This document shows positions 11,524 through 22,555 of a DNA stretch of 64,000 bases, piece after piece. The first letter of the stretch is position 1, and the number at the start of each line of letters is the position of its first letter. The notes below the pieces were generated by a model. The model did no database searches, was not told where the DNA came from, and saw only the letters and a program-made list of their open reading frames with translations. Both the position numbers and the translations under genes were made by a program. The DNA is from Blastocladiella emersonii ATCC 22665. Lineage: Eukaryota > Blastocladiomycota > Blastocladiomycetes > Blastocladiales > Blastocladiaceae. The stretch lies in assembly GCA_025594325.1 (NCBI GenBank), contig JANHCV010000006.1, positions 868,001-932,000 of the forward strand, given 5' to 3'.

Positions 11524-13251
11524 CTACCCTCGCCTCGGTCGCATCCCAAACGTGGTCCGCAGCGCCTGGTTGAAGTGCCGGTCGAGCGTGAGCAGGATCA
11601 GCGGGTCGCACATCTCGCTCGCAAACTTGCTTACGACGAAGACTACACGCGCACGAATCGGTGTTGGTGGTCAGCACCACTCGCAAAACGCACAAGCGAG
11701 TCGCGTACACGTATCCACCGCAAGCGACGCCCGCCGGCCGTTGAGGAATCCCTCGAAGACTACACGAACGCGTCGGTTGTCAGCCACGCGGTCACGCACG
11801 CGCATACTCAACGACGACGTGATGTACGCACTGACGATGGTGAACGGGATCAGCGTGATGAGGAACCCGAGGAACGACAGGATCCCGCGCCGCAGGACGC
11901 GGAGCTCCGACTGCCGCTTCTGCTCCTCTTGCGTCGACCGCTTCTTTCGTCGCTGCGTCGGGAGCTTCACCGGCCGGACGAGCTGCGTCTGCGACTCGGG
12001 CTGCTGCGTCTCGCCGACTGGTGTCGGTGTCGGCGTCGGCGCAACGTTGCCCGGGAGCGGGAGCGCGCCCGCGCTGAACGCACGCTGCATAGGCGACGTG
12101 ATGGACAGCGTGACGTAAGTGTTGCCCGTGCCCGGATTGCTCGAGGTCGCCGAGAGGAACGGGTTAGAGGCCGCGCCCGGCCCTTGATCCTCGAGTGGGG
12201 TCGGCGATGGAAGCCTCCCTGAGCGGATCCTATATGGCGAATGAGGACGATGAGGCCACTCGAAACGAGGAAGCGAGGAGATGACGCGGGAAGCGCCTCG
12301 TACATGGCCAGGGACCCTGGAGGAAGCCGTGTAAGTGTGGATCCATGCATCACGCACGTCCGCAAGGGCGTACCGAGACTCTGCACCGAGAGGTTGTTGC
12401 GCTTCTCGATGCTCTCGTTGACGGCCGTCTCGAGCGACTGGATCGTGGCCGCGCCGAACTCGGGCGCGTTGCTCACCTTCTTCACGCTGCGGTACGAGTC
12501 GCGGATCTTGTACAGCACGCTCAGGTACCCGAACACGATGGCCACCATGTTCCCTGCAAGGAGCAGAAAGTCCAGAAGCCCGAGCCAGCTGTGGAAGGCT
12601 GTCGGGTAGCAAAATATTCTACGCGTGACAAACGGGTCAGCTTCCCGGTAATACACGATCCGTGCGATTGGTCGTACCCACTCTTGGTGATCACGCCGAT
12701 GCCGCCGTTGATCAGGTGCAACAGGCTATGGCCGACGGCGACCAACGCACACGCGCAGACCACGGTGTAAGCCTTGCGGCGCGAGACGTGGTACGACCTG
12801 ACCACGGACAGGTACCGCTCGCCGCTGATGCACACCATGACGAGCACCGACATGGTGACGAACACGACGTTGGTAGATGAAAACAGGGTACACATCTCCT
12901 TCGACCAGTGGTATTCGTGGACGAGCTTGACGCGCTCGGCCGCGATGGTCAGCCCGTAGAGTGCGTTGCTCAGGCTAGCGTGAGGAGAGCACGATTAGCG
13001 CGCGATGACTGGTCGCTCCAGTCTGGGAGTACAAACCATAGTCCGGCGAAGAGAATATTGGCGGCCGTGTCGAGGAGGTGCGGGTTCCTCGCCGCCAGTG
13101 CGACAACCAGCGTGTTCAGCGCGAAGACGAGGACGCTCTCGAAGATGACGACACCGTTGAACACCTTGGCTGTCTCGAGGTTGCTCAGCTCGAAGTTCCA
13201 TGGATCCCACTCCGACAGCTCCCAGCGAAGGAGCTCATCATGGTCGTTCAT
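11524..13251 (-). CDS. Rhodopsin-family-like GPCR, copy 1
   Basis: Six exons: 13037-13251, 12678-12974, 12374-12618, 11832-12218, 11709-11759, 11524-11642 (437 aa). Seven hydrophobic segments: TM1 around GVVIFESVLVFALNTLVVAL; TM2 TAANILFAGLCLSNALYGL; TM3 beginning MCTLFSSTN and ending with an ERY motif (SGERYLSVVR); TM4; a second-loop Cys in SGIFCYP that can pair with the TM3 Cys; TM5 GLLDFLLLAGNMVAIVFGYL; a long third intracellular loop; TM6 ILSFLGFLITLIPF; and TM7 with CDPLILLTLDRHF, a DPxxx stand-in for NPxxY, followed by a short basic tail. The extracellular N-terminus is only about 35 residues and has a WDPWN motif shared with copy 2. No Trp is seen at the usual TM4 position. Ligand unknown; coupling to heterotrimeric G protein is inferred from the fold. 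Confidence 0.78.
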
Positions 13252-13602
13252 TGCTATTTCGCCAAGTTGGGCGGTGCATTCGATCGCATCAAGGTTAAGT
13301 CTGGGAGCGCTGCGATCCCCAGGTGGTTCCCGAAAGCTTGGCTCGGCTGAGCGAACAACGCGTTTGAATATCACGTGAGCGGTGCGAGACATGTCGTCGC
13401 GAGACATCGTTCGAGACACGTCCCTAGGGACGCGCTCTTAGCTCGAACTCGTGCTGCGGACATTTGCACCCATGCGATTGCGATCAACCACCGTTTTCTT
13501 TTGAAGTGGGACACATGGAACGTGATCATTCTGGCGCCGATTCGCGGGGCGCGACTACAGGCGACCTGCTCCCATCCGTGTGACTGAGTCATCACGTGTA
13601 TC
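13252..13602. other. Upstream region of GPCR copy 1
   Basis: About 350 bp between the GPCR start codon and the kinesin relic. No gene, RNA or repeat is visible; presumably it holds the receptor promoter on the minus strand. Confidence 0.4.
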
Positions 13603-14590
13603 ATGATCCTCGACATCGCGCCCACCTCGGCCACTGTTGAGCAGACGCTTTTGTGTCTCTACTACGCTAACCGCGTCAAGGAGCACTCGCACGGGACGGG
13701 CAACGGAGCGCCGGGGAGCGCCGACAAGCTCATTGCACAGCTCGCTGCGGCTGCGCCGTCTCCTGTGCAAGAAACGGCCGTTGCTGTCGGAGGCGAGCCC
13801 GTCTGGACCGAGTCGGCGAGTGAAAGCTCGGTCGAGGAGGACGAGGACCTGCCGGGCGCATCCGATGGCGATGAGGGCGACGGCGGCGAGTGCGCGGACG
13901 GACGAGGAGGACCCGGACTTGTCAGCCATGAGCCACCCGCAGATCGAGGGCGACGAGTTCGGGCACGAGTCCGAGGCGTCGATCCTCAACGCGTATGGTG
14001 ACGGTGACGGTGACGCTGCCGACGAGTCGGTCATGCAGCAGTCACAACAGCCGCAAAAAGACGAGGGCGAGTCGACGCCGCTTCCGATGCGCTCACAGCG
14101 GTACGCGTCGGCAGCGTCGAGCGAGTCGATGGTGATCAGCACGGTGGGTTCGGCCGAAACCGTGACGCCGCAGTCGTCCATGAGCACGCTGCGCCGCCTC
14201 GCCACGTCCGTGACCGCGGCCGCCGTCAAGTCGCTCCTCCCGTAGCCCATGGCGGCGCCGCCAGCCCAGACCGCCGCAAACTTCACGGACCAGGGCCTCA
14301 TGGAGCTGCACGTGCGCACGCTGCGCGCGGTGCTCGACCCGTCGAGAGAGTAGGAGGCGCTGGTCGACGACGCGGCGCGCGGCAAGGTGGCGGGCCCCGT
14401 GTACACCGAGGCGCTCGGGGTGCTCGTCGACGACAAGCTGCGGCGGCTGCTCAAGCTCAAGCTCAAGGCCATGGTCCAGGTCGTCCGCCAGCACCACACG
14501 CACAGCGACGTGCTCGACAGCCCGCCGCCGCCCGGCGGGACCGCGCGTGATCGGGTCCGCGCCATGCGGCGTGGGGCGGCGCCGTCATGA
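13603..14590 (+). pseudogene. Kinesin C-terminal motor fragment, decayed
   Basis: The segment opens with ILDIAPTSATVEQTLLCLYYANRVKE, the last beta-strand and helix of a kinesin motor domain (the usual pattern is sxxxxTLxxLxYAxRVKe), but no upstream motor sequence (P-loop, switch I or II) is present. About 90 codons later the reading frame shifts by +1 near 13,860-13,900. The new frame continues as an acidic, Ser-rich linker, meets in-frame stops at 14243-14245 and 14351-14353, and resumes as a helical segment with LMELHVRTLRAVLD and ALGVLVDDKLRRLLKLKLKA, as in a kinesin tail. Truncation, frameshift and two stops together suggest a dead fragment left by duplication or rearrangement. An assembly error or an unrecognised upstream exon set remains possible. 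Confidence 0.7.
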
Positions 14591-14792
14591 GATTGGTGGT
14601 GGCACAGACTGATCATTCATTCGATTCATGATGTGTGGGCGTGATGGTGTGAGGGAAAGAGTGCGAGCGAGCAGCGAGCCGGGTCAGGTGGGCGGCCTTG
14701 GCTGGGCTCTGGGGACTTGGAACACCACAACCACTTGCTCGCCGGCCTCCACGCCTCTCCCAGCCCACACTCGCCGATGTAACGAATGAATC

Positions 14793-16631
14793 ATGGACTT
14801 GATGCAACGCAAGCTTGATGTGGACGAGATTATCGAGGCGATTCTCGTCCGCGCCGTCCTGCTGCACGGCAACCGCGACGAGGACGTCGCTGGCGTGCTC
14901 CCGTACTTGCGCGTCCTGCCGCGATCCCGCGCTCCAAACGTTTCGCGCACGGTTCTGCGCCGCTTTCCGAGTCTCTCACTCGAAGCTGCCACGTGCGACG
15001 GGAATGTCAAGCTGTTGCGCCTGTGGCACGAGTTAAACTGGTTGACGCTCTCCATCGATGGCGAATGGGTTCGGGGGGCCATGCTCGAGGGGCACGAGGA
15101 CGTGCTTGCGTTCTGGCGCGAAAATGTTGCGTTCGTTGCCAAGTCGCACCTTGTGGACTTTTATTTCCGCGTCACACTCGATCTCCACGAGCCCGCACCA
15201 GCACCTGGCGTAGGACCAGGTGACGCAACACTCGCGCGAATGTCCAACGACATTGCTACAGGCCGGTGCCACGAAGTCAAAGTCAAGAACCGTCGCGTAA
15301 CTGCCGCTGGCCTTGACGAGCTCTCACGCGCGTTCGCCTCGCCAGCTCAGCGCGTCGAGTCGGTCTCTCTCGTTTGCTGTGATATTATTACTGCCAACTT
15401 GCTCCATCTGCGGCTTCCTGCCTCCGTCACGACGCTCAACTTGGCTCACAACCGGATCCTCGACCTTGCTCAGCCCTTGCCATGCATGCACGCTTCTCTG
15501 ACCGAGCTGTCGCTGGCTCGCTGCAACATGAACACCCTTGCCCTCACCAATTTGGCGCAGATGCTTCCCCACTCGCTTACCAGTCTCGATATCAGTGGCA
15601 ACGAGGTGAATCACGCTTCGGCCGAGGCGCTGAGCGCCGCTTTCCCGCCACAGCTTCGGCGCCTGTCAATGGCACGTTGCGCCTCCAACGGCGCGCTGCA
15701 GCCCGTCCTCGAACGTCTGCCCACCACGCTGGTCGACCTCAATTTATCGTTCAATACCCTGAACGATGTCAACGTGCGAACATTTGTGCACCGCTTGTCT
15801 TTGCTCAACGACCTCACCCGTCTTGTCTTCGAGTGCTGCTTCATGTCAGCGGACTTGCGAGCGACGGTGATCACAGCGCTTCCGGACTCGGTCGAGGTCC
15901 TGAAGATGTCCGCAGCCAGGGCAAGTCGAGCGGTCGTGGCAGCACTCGTGGATCGCCGACTACCGCACCTCAAGGTTTTGGGTGTAACGGAACTTCGCAG
16001 CAACGATGAGGCAGCATTGATAAATGCGCTCCCAGCTTCGCTTCTTGATCTCCATGTGAATACTGCGTCGCGTGATCTCTCCCAACTTCCAGCTGCGCTC
16101 GGTCAGCTGTTTGCGCGCGCTTCAGGGCTTCGTTCCCTCCGGCTCTTTAGTCGCTCCATGGCAAACCTCAATCTGCTCGAGTTTGTCGACACGCTTCCGC
16201 CCAGCATTGCGCGCTTCGCGCTTGACCACTGCCAGCTTGGACTCGATGTGATCCCGCGGCTACTCGCCCGCCTCCACGCGCCGACCGTGACGCACCTCAA
16301 GCTCCCGTTACTCAGTCTCACTGGACACGCTCTTGACGCGCTCCTCGTATGGCTGCGCGACGCCTCGTCGCTGGTCGAGCTAGGTGTCCAGCGAACCGGG
16401 CTCGTCAACGAGACCTTTGCGCTCCTCGTGGCCGCACTTCCCGACTCGCTCCAGACATTCGAGTTCTCTTTCAATGCGTTGGATGACACGATCATTGACA
16501 TGATCGAGGCCCGCGCGCTGCCCAACCTGTCCTCCATGCTGTACCACCGCACGGCTCTGTCATCCGAGGGGCTCAAGCGAATGCGGATCATGGAATTTGG
16601 GTATTGGAACAGCAATGGTGAATATACGTAA
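14793..16631 (+). CDS. Leucine-rich-repeat protein, function unknown
   Basis: A single uninterrupted exon of 612 codons, which stands out among intron-rich neighbours. The first 150 residues are helical and lack LRRs (MDLMQRKLDVDEIIEAIL, with WHELNWLTLS and DVLAFWRENVAFV). From about residue 170 on there are a dozen or so LRRs of the ribonuclease-inhibitor or cysteine-containing type, such as SVTTLNLAHNRILDL, SLTSLDISGNEVN and TLVDLNLSFNTLND. No TM segment or signal peptide is seen. It lies between the two GPCR paralogues and ends 95 bp from the 3' end of GPCR copy 2 in convergent orientation. It could be an intracellular adaptor. No specific orthologue is recognised. Confidence 0.8.
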   Translation: MDLMQRKLDVDEIIEAILVRAVLLHGNRDEDVAGVLPYLRVLPRSRAPNVSRTVLRRFPSLSLEAATCDGNVKLLRLWHELNWLTLSIDGEWVRGAMLEGHEDVLAFWRENVAFVAKSHLVDFYFRVTLDLHEPAPAPGVGPGDATLARMSNDIATGRCHEVKVKNRRVTAAGLDELSRAFASPAQRVESVSLVCCDIITANLLHLRLPASVTTLNLAHNRILDLAQPLPCMHASLTELSLARCNMNTLALTNLAQMLPHSLTSLDISGNEVNHASAEALSAAFPPQLRRLSMARCASNGALQPVLERLPTTLVDLNLSFNTLNDVNVRTFVHRLSLLNDLTRLVFECCFMSADLRATVITALPDSVEVLKMSAARASRAVVAALVDRRLPHLKVLGVTELRSNDEAALINALPASLLDLHVNTASRDLSQLPAALGQLFARASGLRSLRLFSRSMANLNLLEFVDTLPPSIARFALDHCQLGLDVIPRLLARLHAPTVTHLKLPLLSLTGHALDALLVWLRDASSLVELGVQRTGLVNETFALLVAALPDSLQTFEFSFNALDDTIIDMIEARALPNLSSMLYHRTALSSEGLKRMRIMEFGYWNSNGEYT

Positions 16632-16726
16632 CCACGAGCTTTTCAAGCTAAACCAGTATCACAGTGTTGAGGCAGCTTCTAGTTCACAATCATGTACTGT
16701 ATCATCAAAATTGATCGAGAAGGTGA

Positions 16727-18444
16727 TCACGGCTGCTTGAGCCCCACGGCTCGCCTCAACGCGCGGTTGAAGTGTCGGTCGAGCGTGAGCAGGATGATCG
16801 CGTCGCACATCTCGGAGAGAAGCTTGATCACGACCGAGACTACGCGGTCGGCGGCGGAACCGTCGTCAGTGGCCGCAGCGTCGGTGGCCGCGCTTAGCTC
16901 ACGGGAGAAGTAAACTGACGCACATGTGTCCAGCTCGAGCGAGATGCGCTTGCCGTAGAAGAACCCATCGATGACTACGGACGGAGACGGTCAGTCACAC
17001 GCGGTCGCTCGTCGGAACCTGCCGCCTGCGTACTCATCGCGCCGAACGGCACCAACGTGAACCACGACGCGAGGAACGAGAGCATGCCGCGGCGCAGCAC
17101 GCGGATCTCGGTCCTCCGCTTCTGCTCGGCCTGGACCGATCGCACCTTGCGGATCGGCCGCTTTTTCAGGCCCGACGACGCTTGAGGATCGGGAAACTGT
17201 GGCAGGAGGTCCGTGGTCGGGCTCATCGGGCTCATCGGGCTCATCGGCAGCGCGCTCATGCTCGGTGTCGTCGGGCTGTTGGAGAGGAGGCTCGCGCTGG
17301 ACGCGCGGGGCAGGAGAATGGAGGGAGCCGCGAGGGTAGGGTTGCTGCCGTGCGCGGACGCGGTGCCCGTCGTAGCAGAAGTCTCGTGGTCAGTCGTGGT
17401 CGGCGAGACTGAGACTCGACCGAGTCGGACCCTAGACACGGTCGTTCCGTTAGTCGCCGCATGAGGGTTACGCGGAAGGAGAGCGAGATAGCAACGATGC
17501 GAGAATGCCTACACGCCGATGGCAGGGTTAGTTCGGGGGCTGCGAGTAGAATCAGCGACAGAGGCGTACCGTGGCCGGTGTTGGGCGAGCTCCGCTTCTC
17601 GGCGCTCTCGTTGGCGGCGGTTTCGAGCGACTGCATCGTCGCGGCGCCGAACTGCGGCACATTGGTGATCCGCTTGACGCTCTTGTACGACTCCTGGATC
17701 TTGGCGAGGACGCTGAGGTAGCCAAACGCGATGGCCGATGTGTTCCCGAGCAGCAGGATCAAGTCGACGAGGCCGACGATAGAGTAGACCTGCGATGGAT
17801 AGCAGAAAATGCTACACACGCGGGTGTGAACTAGTGCTCGTACTGACGCGGTATCACGGAACCGTACCCGCTCCGACTGATCATCCCGACCCCGCCGCCG
17901 ATCGTGTGGATCAAACTGTGCCCGACACCCATGACGGCGCTCGAGACGACCATGGCGTACGACTTTTGGCGCGAGATGTATATTCCGCGGACCACGGTCA
18001 GGTACCGCTCGGCGCTGATGAACAAGATCAGCACAATCGAGGTCACGACAAAGGCGACGTTGGTCATGGCGAACAGGGTGCACATGGTCCGCGTCCACAG
18101 GTACTCGAAAATGAGCTTGATGCGTTCCGCTGCGATGGCGGCGCCGTAGAGCGCATTGTTGAGGCTACCCGCCGCGCTAGGTGGTCAGCTCGAGGAAGAC
18201 GAGCAACAGAGAGCTATACAGCCACGAACCAGAGTGCAACAAAGAGAATGTTGGCCGCCGTGTCGCGCAGGTGCGGGTCGCGGGCCGCGAGCGCGACGAC
18301 CGTTCCGTTGAGCAGCAGCACGACCAGGCTCTCGGCGATGATGATGCCATTGTAGACCTTGGCGGTCGCGAGATTCTCGGTCTGCCAGTTCCATGGGTCC
18401 CAGTCGAGCACCTCCCATTGCCGGAGCTCGCCTCCGTAGTTCAT
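16727..18444 (-). CDS. Rhodopsin-family-like GPCR, copy 2
   Basis: Six exons: 18230-18444, 17868-18164, 17570-17811, 17034-17408, 16924-16974, 16727-16839 (430 aa). Closely parallel to the receptor at 11.5-13.3 kb: same N-terminal WDPWN motif, TM1 ESLVVLLLNGTVVALAARDP, TM3 start MCTLFAMTN with ERY in SAERYLTVVRG, second-loop Cys in SGIFCYP, TM5 VDLILLLGNTSAIAFGYL, TM6 MLSFLASWFTLVPF and TM7 SEMCDAIILLTLDRHF. Exons 1, 2 and 5 are exactly as long as in copy 1 and all intron phases match. The third intracellular loop differs most and contains a short MSP repeat. The TM7 motif is DAIIL here against DPLIL in copy 1. Confidence 0.78.
17218..17246. repeat. Three-fold 9-bp tandem repeat inside GPCR copy 2
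   Basis: The plus strand reads GGGCTCATC three times in a row. On the coding strand it encodes repeated Met-Ser-Pro in the third intracellular loop. The copy-1 receptor lacks it, so it arose after duplication or was lost there. Confidence 0.8.
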
Positions 18445-18712
18445 GGTCGTGGCGAGTTCCCGTGTTGCATTCGTTTGCGCGTGGTCATTAGGAGGCGTTC
18501 CCAGCCAGAGTCGAGTAGATCGGGAGCAGCAGCCTGCGATTTCGAGGGCATCGCACGCGTCAAAATTGGCCGTGGCCGCCCATCACGTGCAAGGTGTGAG
18601 ACGTGCGAGACGCGTCGGACAATCATGTGTTTCATATCGCGCTCAGCTCCTCCGAGCCGATTGACTATGCACAAATTTTCATATAAAAATCACACTGCCA
18701 CCCACACCTGCG

Positions 18713-21700
18713 CTATTCACACACCGACTCGACCTCGACCCCTCTCCGCGCCGCCACGGACGGCGCCGCCGCACTCAGCATCCCCGCCCCCGCGATCGCC
18801 TTGAACTGCGCGACGGGCACGGTGCCCTGGAAGTCCTCGACGACGAGCTCAGACACGTCGCCGATAACGACGGCCCCGGTACCCGCCACGTCCTCGTCGT
18901 CGTCGTCGTGATCCGCCGCCTCCTCGGCGAGCACGGGCAGCATCATCGAGTGGTCGCCGACCGCGTCGACGCCCGCGGACCCGAACAGCATGCCGGCGCC
19001 GCCCCACAGGGACTCGTCGCCGATCACGACCATGCTGGCGTCGGCCGCGTGGCCGTGTACTGGCGCGGGCGCAGGAGCGGCAGCGGGTGGTGCAGGCGGC
19101 TCGGGCGCGGCGACAGGTTCTGGCTCGTCAGCGTCAACGTCGACGTCGCCGAGCTTGAGGATCCGGTCCTCGTCGTCGGCGAGCACGATCTGGTCGAGCA
19201 TCGTGTTGTTCCCGTCGTCGAACTCAAAGTAGTCGAACATGGCCGAGTCGTCGGCGATGCCCGCCCCGGGACTGTGCACGGGCGGCGCGAGGAACGCGGA
19301 CTCGGCCGTGATGGGGACGGACAGCTTGGCGGAGGAGGAGGAGGTCGGCGGCGCCGAGTCGGCCGCGGCAGCGGGCGCCGCGGTCCCGAGGATCCGCGCG
19401 GCGGCCGTCGTGGTCACGGCGCGGATCTCCTCGCGGTGCGCAGCCGCCTCGACGGGGTCGAGCGGCGCGTTGATGGCGGCGTCGACAGCTGAGTTGGGGA
19501 GGGTTTTCGCGGCGGCGGTTGGTGGTTTTGGCAGCTCGGCGGCATCGACAGTGGACGCAGAGGGCGCTGTCTGCGCGGCCATGGACGACGCCATAGCGCG
19601 GCGGCGGAGACTGCCGTTCGCACCACTATTCGCGCCGGCGGATACCGCAGCCAGCCGCACCGAGAGCGCGCCGGCGGACGCGGCGTTGAACGACCGGCGC
19701 TTCGCCGCGACGGCATCCTCGCCCGCCGCGGTCGCCGCCGCCGTGGTGGGATCCGCGAGGAACCCGATGGTGCGGACCTCGGGCGACTCGGGGACGAGCT
19801 CGAGCTCCGTGAGGTGAAGCGACTCGGTGGCCCATGCGGCGCGGTCGAGGCCGACCATGGACGTCATGCCCTCCTCGTGCGGCGGCTCCGCTTCGGGTTC
19901 AGGTGCAACTTCTTCCGGGTCGCCGTAGTACCCGCCCGTGGCGATCGGCGGGCCCATGACGTCGTCGTCGTTGGCGTCAAAGTCGCTGCTCGCGTCGGAC
20001 GCCGCGTCGTCGCAGTCGTCGATGGTAGCGGGCGTCTCCTCAAACGCGGGGACGGGCGGGAACTCGATAGCGACGACGGGTGCAGGCGCGGGTGCGACGC
20101 TGGCGGGCCGCGATGGCGGCTGTTTGCGCGACGGCGTGTTCTCGTCGGGCATATCGTCGAGGAACCCGAAATCGGCCGTGTGCCCTTGCCCGTGGTGGTG
20201 CAGGGCGCCGGCGGGTGGGGTGATGGGGACGGGCGGTGGCGGCGCGTCAATGACCGCGGTACGCGCGGGAGCGTCGGCGAGAGTGGGGACCGCCGAGGGT
20301 GCGCGTGGATGGGGGAGCGGGGACGGCGAGAAGGTGCCGCCGCCGCTGGCGGTGGAGACGCGGCGCAGATCGAGTGCGGCGGGCGCGATGGCGGGCGAGA
20401 GCGGGGTGCCCGAGAAGGACCGGTTGTTCCGCGACGTCGAGTGCGACGACATGGACGCGACCGAGACGGTGGGCGAGGCTGGGAGCGGCGGGAGCGAGGC
20501 GGCCGAGGGCGGCGGGTCGCGCGCGTCGAGCTCGAGTTGCAGCTCGAGCAGGCGTTTTGTGAGGAGCACGTTCTACACAAATGGACGGGGTTAGCGTCGA
20601 GCGGTGGTTGCGGCGGGGATGCGGGAACGGACCTGGTTGATAAGGTTCAGGTGGTCCTTAGCGATGCCCGTCTCGTACTGGAGCACCTTGAGCTGCAGCT
20701 CGAGGTTCTGGTTGCGCAGCGCTTCCACATCCTACACATTCGGCCACGCAAGTCAGTCACTCATTCCCGCAACGAGCACAATCGTGAGCCGTACCACAGG
20801 CTGCTGCATAACCTGCGCAGCAATCCGTGCGGCCGTCGAGAGGTAGCTATTGAGCGCCTCCTTGGCCATCGCCATGGACGGCGTGATGGTGTGCCCGGAC
20901 GCAGGCGACGCGAGCGAGACTGAGGGCGCGCGGGACGTGCGGTTGGACCCGAACGACGACGACGAGGTCGAGTTTCGGAGGACCGGCGTGGTCCCGTTCA
21001 CGGACGCCGTGGACGACGCCGTCGAGAGCCGGCGCATGCGGGACGCCGCCGGCGTCGGGCTATCCGGCGTCAACGCAGCCGGCGCCGGTGCGGGCGACGA
21101 CGGCTGTTGTGGAGGCGGCGGGGTCGGCGCGCCGTCAGTCCACGCCTGCGCGGGCGAGCGCTGCGTCGGGACGGGCGCGGCGCCGCGGTACCGCTGCATG
21201 TCGGGCGTGGTCGCCACGGGCGACGGGGTGGGCGCGGGGCGCGACGCTTCGCCGACGGTGGCACGGCGCGCGGGCGGCGTCACGCGCGGCGGGGCTGCTG
21301 CGCGTTCGGAACCTGAGGTCGAGGAGACGGAGCTGTGGCGCGAAGCGCGCATGCCGAGCTGCGACGACGACGCGAGGGTCGCGGTGCCGTTCGTGGCCGC
21401 GGTCGTCGGGTGCGGCAGCGTCGAACCGCGACGCAGAGCGCCAGCACGCGCGGCGAGGAGCGACGACGACGCCGCACTCGTACTCCCATTTGGCGCAGGC
21501 ACGGCCGAGACGGGCGCGGGCGACGCGGAGAAGGCCATGCGGAGGTTCGGGACCGAGGCCGAGTTGGCGAGCGTCGACGCGGTGGTCGACGACCGGTAGC
21601 CCGAGACGGCGGGCGGCGCGTGCGCATGGGCGTGCGCGTTGACCGAGCCGCGCGCGCTCGACAGGTGGTTTCCGTCCTCAGACGCGGGCGCCGGCGGGTG

Positions 21701-22555
21701 CGAGTGCGAGTGGTGCTGGCGCGCGGAGCCATAGCGCGGCTGGTCCGAGGCGGTGCTCATGACGGACCCGCGGCGCGAGGCGGGGGGTACGCTGGCGCCG
21801 GGGCCGCGGAGCAGCGAGGACGTGGACGCGGCCATGGACGAGGGGCCGGCGAGGCGCGAGGGTGGCGGGATACCAGCGGCTGATGGCGGGTGGATGGCCG
21901 AGGGCGGGCGGATCGATGGGCCGACGCCGTTGCCGACAGGGCGCATCCCCGGTTGAGTCGCCTGCGGGTGCGCGAGGCCAGTAGCCGACGACGACGATGA
22001 GTGGGGCGGGGCAATCATGGAGCGCGCCATGCGGTTGCTGCCCACGGGGTGCGCGGCCGGCCCACTGCCGTTGGCAGCGATGCCCGAGAGGGAAGGTCGG
22101 GCGAGCGACCCGCCACTGCCGCTGCCGGTCCCGCTACTGCTGGCGGCGCTTCCCACGCTGCTGCTGCCGGAGCGGCGCGAGGGCAGCGAGGGCGCGGCCG
22201 AGGGCGCGACGGACGGCGTGGCGGCGTAGGGCGGGATCTCGATGAGCGGGCCGAGACTGAGGTCCGGGTCCGTGGTGTTGATGGCGCTCGCGTTGCGGCC
22301 GGCCGCCGTGGTGCCCGTGGCCGTCGAGTCGGCGGTCGTGGTGCTCGCCGCATCGTCAAAGGCAGCGCCGGTTTCCGCAGGCCGGTGGTGCGGGTACGGG
22401 TATGCGGGCTGGGTGCTCGGCACACGCCGCACGGGCGCAGCAGCCGGTCCCGCGGCCGTGAAGGGCGAGGCGGACCGCGGCAGGCGCGCCGGCGACGGGT
22501 TCTTGAGCGGGCCGCGCGGCGGCAGGCCCGAGGGTGCATCGTTTCGGCTTAGCAT
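18713..22555 (-). CDS. Large disordered Ser/Ala/Pro-rich protein with central coiled coil
   Basis: Three exons: 20795-22555, 20633-20731, 18713-20572 (1239 aa), all phase 0, with GTGTAG acceptors for both introns. The start MLSRNDAPSGLPPRG was preferred to upstream in-frame options because those lie in a Lys/Thr-rich leader. The first 580 residues are low-complexity Ser/Pro/Ala with many basic and RRGS-like sites. The middle is a compact coiled coil (about 590-645) with VEALRNQNLELQLKVLQYE and NVLLTKRLLELQLELDARD. The C-terminal half is acidic and disordered. The leucine-rich heptads suggest homo- or hetero-oligomerisation. I do not recognise the family. A cytoskeletal or polarity scaffold would fit, but this is a guess. 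Confidence 0.72.
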
